A stretch of DNA of 53,519 nt from Occidentia massiliensis. Lineage in GTDB: Bacteria > Pseudomonadota > Alphaproteobacteria > Rickettsiales > Rickettsiaceae. A program made the translations under genes and the position numbers. Below are positions 47,111 to 53,519 of the stretch, piece by piece; position 1 is the first letter of the stretch, and each line of letters opens with the position of its first letter. The notes below the pieces were generated by a model. It had not been told where the DNA came from and searched no databases. It saw only the letters and a list, made by a program, of their open reading frames with translations. Where the stretch lies: assembly GCA_000309075.1 (NCBI GenBank), contig CANJ01000037.1:1-53519 (forward strand), written 5' to 3'.

Positions 47111-47932
47111 ATGCTGGATCTAAAAAACTCTATAACAATATACAAAAAATACTTTATATATGTAACTCTCATACTAATAACGTTAAGTATTGCCCTTGCA
47201 TATTTATACTATGCTGCTTTTTACTACAATACTCTACCCTTAGAAATACCATTGATTAAAGCTGATAGTTACCCATATAAAATTAAGCCAAAAATTGCAG
47301 GAGGCATTAGGATTCCTAACTCAGATAAAACGATATATGACAAAATAAAAAATAAAAAAAACAACTTAAGTAAGTCAATAAATATTCTTCCACCTCCAGA
47401 GCTTCCTTTAAAAATCGATACAGATAATGAAGATTCTAACTTAAATTGTAAAAATTTTATAGACTCAGTTATAGATTCATTAATAAATGAAGAAAGTATA
47501 AATTACTACGATCCTATAGCTAATAATCTTAACAAGAATAAAGACTTAGAGGTTGGTAGTTTACATCACAAAAATAAAAATCATATTAATCAATCCTCCC
47601 AAATATTAAAAATTATTAAACCAGCGCAAACAGATGACAGGTTAAAAAACTTATTTTTAAACCCAGTAAAAAAACATAAAACTCAAAAATATAGATTATA
47701 TCTTGGTTCAACTTATAATCCTGATTTCGCTCAAATAACGTGGATACAAATTCAAGAAGAAAATAAAAAATTTTTAGATGGCTATTCTAACATTATAGAA
47801 TTTATGAATATAGACAATAATAAGTTTTTATATAATATATTAGCTGGAGAGTTTTCTAACTTTAACAGCGCACTAACAATTTGTAAAAAACTTATAGCAA
47901 ATCAACAAAATTGTTTGGTAGTAAAATACTAA
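47111..47932 (+). CDS. SPOR-domain protein
   Basis: 273 residues. One N-terminal membrane helix (~15-40), a short conserved segment PLIKADSYPYKIKP followed by GGIRIPNSDKTIYD that is typical of alphaproteobacterial SPOR proteins, a hydrophilic linker (~85-190), and a C-terminal SPOR domain (~195-273; YRLYLGSTYNPDFAQITWIQ, then NILAGEFSNFNSALTICKKL). SPOR domains bind denuded glycan strands at the septum, so it is probably a division-site protein. It is cotranscribed with argS and convergent with tkt (13-base gap). Confidence 0.88.
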   Translation: MLDLKNSITIYKKYFIYVTLILITLSIALAYLYYAAFYYNTLPLEIPLIKADSYPYKIKPKIAGGIRIPNSDKTIYDKIKNKKNNLSKSINILPPPELPLKIDTDNEDSNLNCKNFIDSVIDSLINEESINYYDPIANNLNKNKDLEVGSLHHKNKNHINQSSQILKIIKPAQTDDRLKNLFLNPVKKHKTQKYRLYLGSTYNPDFAQITWIQIQEENKKFLDGYSNIIEFMNIDNNKFLYNILAGEFSNFNSALTICKKLIANQQNCLVVKY

Positions 47933-47945
47933 ATCCAGTCAGTAA

Positions 47946-50000
47946 TCATTTCAGAAACAATATTTTCTCAGAAAGCTTTTCCATTATTTTATCAAACATT
48001 TTATTTACGCTAAAACCACAATAGTCAAAAACTTGGTCTGATGGCCCAGAACGACCAAAATCATTTATATTAATATAAACTCCGTCAAATCCAATAATAC
48101 GATGCCAACTATAACTAGAACCAGCTTCAATTGCTACCTTTAAAGCAGTACTTTCTAAAATATTAATTATATCATTTTTTTCACTATCACTTAGATAATT
48201 TTTTACTTTAAAATCATTAAATATCTGCACATAAGGTACAGACATAATACGTACATGTACTTTCTCAAAATTTAAAGCTTCCTTAATCTTAATAGCAAAT
48301 TCAATTTCCGATCCCCCACTAGTAAGTAAAATAACATCTATATGTCTTTCATCTCTTTTAAAAGTATAAAACCCAGATTTACAATTATTTACTTTAGTAT
48401 CAATATTTTCTTTTTCCCTAAAATTTATAACATCCTGCTTAGATAAAGATATTACTACAGGTGAAGTACTATTTTGCTTAGCGTAATCAAGAGCAATATC
48501 CCAGCATTCTACAGTCTCAATAAAATCTGCTGGTCTTAGTACCTTTACATTTGGTATGCATCTTAATGCTGATAAATGTTCAACTGGTTGATGAGTAGGA
48601 CCATCTTCTCCTAACCCAACTGAATCATGTGTCAGCAAATAAATTACTCCTAGCTGCATTAAAGCCGACAACCTAATACTAGGCCTCATATAATCGCTAA
48701 AAGCCAAAAATGTAGCACCAACAGCTATAAACCTCTCCAAAGCTAACCCGTTCATTATAGCAGCCATAGCATGTTCCCTTACACCATAATGGATAAAGTT
48801 ACCACTAAAATCATCTTTAGAAATGGCCTGTAATAGCTTTAAATTAAGGCCATTAGATAAAGATAAATCAGCTGATCCTATAATGATTTTCTGATTTTTA
48901 GTAACTAACCAGTCAAGTACAATAGATGATGAAGTCCTGGTAGCTTGTTTTTTAATACTAGCAGATTGACCCTTTAATTCTAATATTCCATCACTATTAA
49001 GGCATTTTTCCTTTAAAAACTTCTTATTACTATCAGATAATAACTTAAAGTTACGGTGCCATTGTCGGTATGAATCTTTATTCCTCAACCATATTGATCG
49101 CCATTGTTGCAACAATTCATGTGGAATATAAAATGGTTCATAATCAAAATTGAGATTCTTTTTTAATTTTGCAACTTCTAAAGTTCCTAATACCGAACCA
49201 TGGCTTTTTGCTGATCCAACCTTTGTCTGGCATCCATAACCAATAATAGTTTGACAAGCAATAAAACATGGCTTATCTGAGTTCCTAGATTTTGTTAATA
49301 CTTGATCAATTGCATCAAAATTATGCCCATCAACTACCTCCACATTAAACCCTAAAGCAGAAAATTTTAGCATATGATCTTCAGAAACTGTAAGCGATGT
49401 TTTACCATCTATAGTTGTTTTATTATCATCAAACAATATTATTAAATTATTAAGTTTAAGGTGCCCAGCAAGAGAAGCTGCTTCATAACTGATACCTTCC
49501 ATTAAACAACCATCCCCTACTATTGTATAAATCTTGTAATCTGCCATCCTTTGTCCTAACATATTCTGATATTTTTTAGCTGCAATTGCCATACCAACAC
49601 TAGTAGCTAAGCCTTGACCTAATGGACCAGTAGTTACTTCAACAGGGCTTAAATCACTATCAGGATGATATTCAGGGTGAGCAGGAGTATTTGAATTAAA
49701 TTTTCGTAATGATTTCAGACTTTCTAAATTAAAATATTTATACCCAGCTAAATAATAAAAAGCATAAAGAAGCATACAACCATGACCTGCAGACAGTATT
49801 AGTCGATCTCGACCTAACCACCTTGGATCTTCTGGATTAAAACACAAATGCTTAACTGCTAAAACAGTCATTATATCTGCCATACCAAGAGGCATACCTG
49901 GATGGCCAGAACCAGCTTTTTCTATTGCATCAGCGGTAAGCACTCTAATGCAACTACTCATTTTTCCAAATGAATAATTGTCTTTTATATCACAGAACAT
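47946..50000 (-). CDS. tkt: Transketolase
   Basis: 684 residues, normal length. Thiamine diphosphate enzyme moving two-carbon units in the non-oxidative pentose phosphate pathway. Motifs: SGHPGMPLGMAD, TTGPLGQGLATSVGMA, ThDP site GDGCLMEGISYEAAS with DDNKTTIDG, the pyrimidine-domain FIHYGVREHAMAAIMNG, and THDSVGLGEDGPTHQPVEHL. All active-site histidines I can place are present. Classical Rickettsia lack this pathway. From memory it is reported in Torix-group Rickettsia, so this gene is a useful taxonomic hint. It would supply ribose phosphate or erythrose phosphate from host sugars. Confidence 0.97.
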   Translation of the reverse strand: MFCDIKDNYSFGKMSSCIRVLTADAIEKAGSGHPGMPLGMADIMTVLAVKHLCFNPEDPRWLGRDRLILSAGHGCMLLYAFYYLAGYKYFNLESLKSLRKFNSNTPAHPEYHPDSDLSPVEVTTGPLGQGLATSVGMAIAAKKYQNMLGQRMADYKIYTIVGDGCLMEGISYEAASLAGHLKLNNLIILFDDNKTTIDGKTSLTVSEDHMLKFSALGFNVEVVDGHNFDAIDQVLTKSRNSDKPCFIACQTIIGYGCQTKVGSAKSHGSVLGTLEVAKLKKNLNFDYEPFYIPHELLQQWRSIWLRNKDSYRQWHRNFKLLSDSNKKFLKEKCLNSDGILELKGQSASIKKQATRTSSSIVLDWLVTKNQKIIIGSADLSLSNGLNLKLLQAISKDDFSGNFIHYGVREHAMAAIMNGLALERFIAVGATFLAFSDYMRPSIRLSALMQLGVIYLLTHDSVGLGEDGPTHQPVEHLSALRCIPNVKVLRPADFIETVECWDIALDYAKQNSTSPVVISLSKQDVINFREKENIDTKVNNCKSGFYTFKRDERHIDVILLTSGGSEIEFAIKIKEALNFEKVHVRIMSVPYVQIFNDFKVKNYLSDSEKNDIINILESTALKVAIEAGSSYSWHRIIGFDGVYININDFGRSGPSDQVFDYCGFSVNKMFDKIMEKLSEKILFLK

Positions 50001-50063
50001 TATAATACAAAAACTATCCTCTTATATGTTATACATAAAAGAATATAAACTAAAAATATCTTT

Positions 50064-50942
50064 ATGACAATTAGCCTTCCTACCACATTATATCCTATCA
50101 AGCTTGTTATATATAACGTCTATATGTCTGTCTGGAATGTAGATTTTTACTATGATATCCAAAAAAAATACACTGGTTACGGATTTTGTTATATTTTTAC
50201 AATAATATGTATAGCAACAATAGTTAATTTACTTCTCACTATAAATCTTCTACTAACTATTTTAGCTAGTTTTAATAATTATTTTACATATACCAGCCCA
50301 AGTAAATCAGATTCAATAATATTAGCCGTAATTAGCCAATTACCTGAAATATATTATAATGGTAGACAAATTTCAACGAAGGAACACATGCCCTACTTTA
50401 TCACTGATTATAATAAAGAAAAGCTAATTGCTATTGACTTAAACTCTTCAATATCAGCCATAGATAGGTTAAACATTCCTATTATTATGACAAAAGAATT
50501 CATACAAATAAATCTCAAACAAAGTAGTAAATATAATTACTCAAAACAAATATTTTATACCTCAATCTTTGGTGATAAACCTATTATACTAAATCAAAAT
50601 ACCATTCAAAATATTTTACAAACTGCAATAAACAATAAATTTACCATAGTTTTAGTTTACTTACTTTTAATTATATTATTTATATTTCCATTAACTGCAC
50701 TATCTATGTTTGCTTTAGTAATACTAAAAAAAACTGTACTAATTATAACTATTAAGTTTTTTTCAAATATTTTCTCTAGAAAATTTTCACTTGAAACTAT
50801 TTGTCGCCTTATAATGTTTTCTTCTGCCCCAGCAACATTAATTAACAGCTGGCTAAATTACCCATGGACTGGCGAATATTTACAAGCTTGGTGTAATTTT
50901 CTTGTAATTGTTAGTTTAATAAAATCCAAAAAGACTAACTAA
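50064..50942 (+). CDS. Membrane protein, DUF1189-like
   Basis: 292 residues. N-terminal membrane helices (~40-75), an extracytoplasmic domain (~80-180, with ISQLPEIYYNGRQI and ITDYNKEKLIAIDL), then C-terminal helices (~195-230) and SLETICRLIMFSSAPATLI. This layout, with a soluble domain holding an xxIPxxxxKxG-like region between two helix groups, resembles DUF1189, whose function is unknown. It is divergent from tkt (63 bases) and 40 bases upstream of ruvX, with which it may be cotranscribed. The family call is tentative. Confidence 0.65.
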   Translation: MTISLPTTLYPIKLVIYNVYMSVWNVDFYYDIQKKYTGYGFCYIFTIICIATIVNLLLTINLLLTILASFNNYFTYTSPSKSDSIILAVISQLPEIYYNGRQISTKEHMPYFITDYNKEKLIAIDLNSSISAIDRLNIPIIMTKEFIQINLKQSSKYNYSKQIFYTSIFGDKPIILNQNTIQNILQTAINNKFTIVLVYLLLIILFIFPLTALSMFALVILKKTVLIITIKFFSNIFSRKFSLETICRLIMFSSAPATLINSWLNYPWTGEYLQAWCNFLVIVSLIKSKKTN

Positions 50943-50982
50943 TCAAACAAATAACTAGAAATATTAGATAAAGTATTACTTT

Positions 50983-51474
50983 ATGATAGTTAAAAATATA
51001 AAAGAATTTAATCAAGCTATAAATAATAAAAACAATAAGCAGCCAATTTTAGGTATTGATTTTGGGAGAAAAAAAACAGGTATTGCAATTTCTAATTTTG
51101 AATATACTATCTCAATGCCTCTCCAAATTATATTAGCAAAAGACTATGAAACTCAAATTCTTATGATAAAAGAAGTGGCTAAGACTCATCATGCTATAGG
51201 TATTGTTATAGGGTTACCATTAAAACTAGATGGTACAGAATCAGAACAAACTTACAAAGTTAAAAAATTTTCTGAAATACTATCTGATAAACTAAAGCTA
51301 CCAATATTTCTATATGATGAAAGGTTAACATCAAAAGCCGCAGATAATTTCTTAAAAAGAATAGGAATAAAAAGAAAAGAACGCAACTCTATTGATGATA
51401 TGACAGCAGCTAGCATAATTCTAGAGGGAGCATTAAAACTAATGCAAAATTTTAAAAATAATAACAAGTGTTAA
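50983..51474 (+). CDS. ruvX: Putative Holliday junction resolvase / pre-16S rRNA nuclease YqgF
   Basis: 163 residues. RNase H-like fold: [16 protein letters not shown] (first Asp), [33 protein letters not shown] (Asp-Glu) and [15 protein letters not shown] (final Asp). In E. coli this family finishes the 5' end of 16S rRNA and has been proposed as a backup junction resolvase. The N-terminal ~20 residues ([19 protein letters not shown]) extend beyond the usual start. Confidence 0.93.
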   Translation: MIVKNIKEFNQAINNKNNKQPILGIDFGRKKTGIAISNFEYTISMPLQIILAKDYETQILMIKEVAKTHHAIGIVIGLPLKLDGTESEQTYKVKKFSEILSDKLKLPIFLYDERLTSKAADNFLKRIGIKRKERNSIDDMTAASIILEGALKLMQNFKNNNKC

Positions 51475-51729
51475 TTAAAATCGTCTTTACAATAATAAGC
51501 ACAGTTAACAAAGTTATTTTAATTAGCTTTAAATTAACTTAATAGTACCTATACTTCTTTAAAACATGTAATATTGTATATTCATTTCTCATTAAAATTA
51601 CCTAATATTAAACAGCAATAGTAATTAATTTAAAAAATTTATCCTTTAAAAAATACTATTGTAATTTCTAATTCTAAGTATAATTTAAAAAAAGCTTAGA
51701 CTAAGAACAAATCTAAAAAATAAATAATA

Positions 51730-53475
51730 ATGAAAAAATCAATATCAGGTAAATATTGGACAAATGCCAAATGCAATGAATATATAGTAGAAACAATAAG
51801 ACAAAAACATAACGTTAGTGATTTTTTAGCTAGATTGCTATACTTACAAGGTATAAGTATAGATAATATCTCAGACTTTCTTATACCAACTATTAAAAAC
51901 TCTCTACCTGATCCTTTTCATCTCCTTGATATGGACAAAGCTGTTAAAAGAGTTATTACTGCAATAGAAAAACAAGAACAAATTTGTATCTTTGGTGATT
52001 ATGATGTTGATGGTGCTACTTCTTCTGCCTTACTTAAAAGTTATTTTGCTAAGTTAGGAGTCAAAACCAATATATATATACCAGATAGAATTACAGAAGG
52101 TTATGGCCCTTCTATTCAATCTATAAAAAAATTAAAATCCATGGATATCAACTTAATTATTACAGTTGACTGTGGCACTAATGCTCATGAAGCCGTAGCT
52201 GAGGCTAAATTAAACAACATAGATGTAATTATAATTGATCATCACCTTACTGTAGAACAGTTACCTGATGCAGTTGCTATTGTCAACCCAAATAGACTTG
52301 ATGAAACAACAAAATACAGGTACCTAGCTGCTGTTGGAGTATCATTTTTATTTATCATCGCAGTTAGAGCAGAGCTACGTAAACTTGGATATTTTACTAA
52401 CAAAGAAGAACCTAATTTAATGCAATACTTAGATTTAGTTGCTCTTGGTACAGTATGTGATGTTATGGCTTTAATAGAATTAAATAGAGTGTTTGTAACT
52501 AAAGGGCTTGAAATAATGGCAAAAAGGCAAAATATAGGATTAAAGACATTGTGCGACTTAAGTGATATTAAATTTACTCCTGATTGCTACTACCTAGGAT
52601 TCATATTAGGACCTAAAATAAATGCTGGAGGACGAATTGGTAAATCAAGTTTAGGTAGCAAATTACTTTCTACTAATTGTCCAATACAAGCACACACTAT
52701 TGCCACCGAACTTGGTAATTATAACCTAGAAAGAAAACAAATAGAAAATAATATAGTTACAGAAGCTATGAATATGGCATCAAACCAAGCTAACGATAAT
52801 ATAATAATTGTTTATAGTAACACATGGCATCCTGGTGTTATAGGAATTGTTGCAAGTCGTTTAAAAGATAAATTTAATAAACCAGTAGTTGTAATAAGCT
52901 TAGATGGAGATCTTGGTCGAGCATCATGTAGATCTATCAAAGATGTAGATCTTGGCAGTAAGATTGCTGAAGCTAAAATGAATAATTTGTTAATAGCTGG
53001 CGGCGGTCACGCAATGGCTGCTGGATTTACTATTGAACGTCATTTAATCCAAGATTTAAAAAATTTCCTGGAAAAAATAATTGCACCAGATATGAATAAT
53101 ATTATAAATCAAAATATTTGGCACTATTCTTTTGATATTAGCATTAGTAGTGTGAATATTAACATGTTTAAAGAAATACAGAAACTTGCACCATTTGGCA
53201 ATGGAAATCCAGAGCCTATATTTAAGCTTATAAACGTTAAATTAAACTATGCAGCTCCTCTAACTCAAAAACACATAAACTGTACTCTATCTGAATGGGA
53301 GATGAATAATTCAAGGAAAACTATTAAAGCTATTGCATTCAATCCTGAAGAAAAACTTACTACTGCTTTGTTAAGTAAATATAGCAAACCTGTTGCTATG
53401 ATAGGAAACATAAAAATTAATCATTGGCAGGGAAGAGAAGAAATACAATTTATAATAAAAGACCTAATCATATAA
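51730..53475 (+). CDS. recJ: Single-stranded-DNA exonuclease RecJ
   Basis: 581 residues, normal length. 5'-3' ssDNA exonuclease for recombination and mismatch repair. DHH phosphoesterase motifs: FGDYDVDGATSSALL, ITVDCGTNA, VIIIDHHLTVEQLPDAVAIV and the later LGTVCDVMALI. The DHHA1 part has WHPGVIGIVASRLKDK and the glycine-rich AGGGHAMAAGF. A C-terminal OB domain follows (FGNGNPEPIFKL). A 255-base gap upstream holds no gene. The last 44 bases of the window after the stop show nothing recognisable. Confidence 0.97.
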   Translation: MKKSISGKYWTNAKCNEYIVETIRQKHNVSDFLARLLYLQGISIDNISDFLIPTIKNSLPDPFHLLDMDKAVKRVITAIEKQEQICIFGDYDVDGATSSALLKSYFAKLGVKTNIYIPDRITEGYGPSIQSIKKLKSMDINLIITVDCGTNAHEAVAEAKLNNIDVIIIDHHLTVEQLPDAVAIVNPNRLDETTKYRYLAAVGVSFLFIIAVRAELRKLGYFTNKEEPNLMQYLDLVALGTVCDVMALIELNRVFVTKGLEIMAKRQNIGLKTLCDLSDIKFTPDCYYLGFILGPKINAGGRIGKSSLGSKLLSTNCPIQAHTIATELGNYNLERKQIENNIVTEAMNMASNQANDNIIIVYSNTWHPGVIGIVASRLKDKFNKPVVVISLDGDLGRASCRSIKDVDLGSKIAEAKMNNLLIAGGGHAMAAGFTIERHLIQDLKNFLEKIIAPDMNNIINQNIWHYSFDISISSVNINMFKEIQKLAPFGNGNPEPIFKLINVKLNYAAPLTQKHINCTLSEWEMNNSRKTIKAIAFNPEEKLTTALLSKYSKPVAMIGNIKINHWQGREEIQFIIKDLII

Positions 53476-53519
53476 TAAGATGTATTAGTAACGTAATCTG
53501 AGAGTGGTAAAAGATGGAC

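Overview
The window looks like part of the chromosome of an obligate intracellular member of the Rickettsiales, probably family Rickettsiaceae. The evidence is strong AT richness throughout, several large ankyrin-repeat genes, a type IV secretion VirB4 paralog next to a very large Cys-rich secreted protein, murD-ftsW-murG order, and short palindromic repeats of the kind known from Rickettsia. LpxA, an LptF/G-type permease and a class A penicillin-binding protein (PBP1A) argue for lipid A and a real peptidoglycan layer, which fits Orientia poorly. A transketolase fits classical Rickettsia poorly but would suit a Torix-group Rickettsia or a Megaira-like symbiont. That placement is inference.

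Layout. Bases 1-498 hold a decayed IS481-type transposase. Bases 861-4841 carry two paralogous ankyrin genes; between them lies scar tissue made of an ankyrin-gene remnant, two palindromic repeats and a mutated miaB fragment. Bases 5125-12747 are core genes on the minus strand: lpxA, rplU-rpmA, a PAP2 phosphatase, lptF-ubiD, dnaB and a small conserved protein. Bases 12748-14484 are non-coding apart from tRNA-Leu(UAA) and hold two ~165-bp inverted-repeat elements flanking a composite palindromic element. Bases 14485-22186 form a compact minus-strand unit ftsA - exported protein - GT2 glycosyltransferase - parE - ctpA. After tRNA-Ser(UGA) come the Cys-rich giant and virB4 (22559-29938), then three ankyrin or ankyrin-like genes and a broken gene (30156-35721). 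From 35933 on are core genes on both strands: lipB, murD-ftsW-murG, a lipoprotein, PBP1A, miaB, erpA, argS, a SPOR protein, tkt, a DUF1189-like membrane protein, ruvX and recJ.

Three themes stand out. (1) Three ankyrin genes share a near-identical promoter block (TTGATA-N17-TATAAT type, with a conserved spacer). Two share a clear C-terminal domain, and several share a C-terminal tail of the form EVxLGG(D/E), so they look like one expanding and possibly co-regulated family, plausibly effectors of the type IV system. (2) Four genes (murG, miaB, the Cys-rich giant, and a DUF2748-like gene broken twice) carry five frameshifts. All five are repaired by adding one base to a homopolymer, so they reflect either homopolymer under-calling in the assembly or slippage at A/T runs. 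(3) Two families of short inverted-repeat elements share the terminus TATACTCAAGTGA. One copy sits exactly at the 3' end of dnaB and supplies its last codons and stop.
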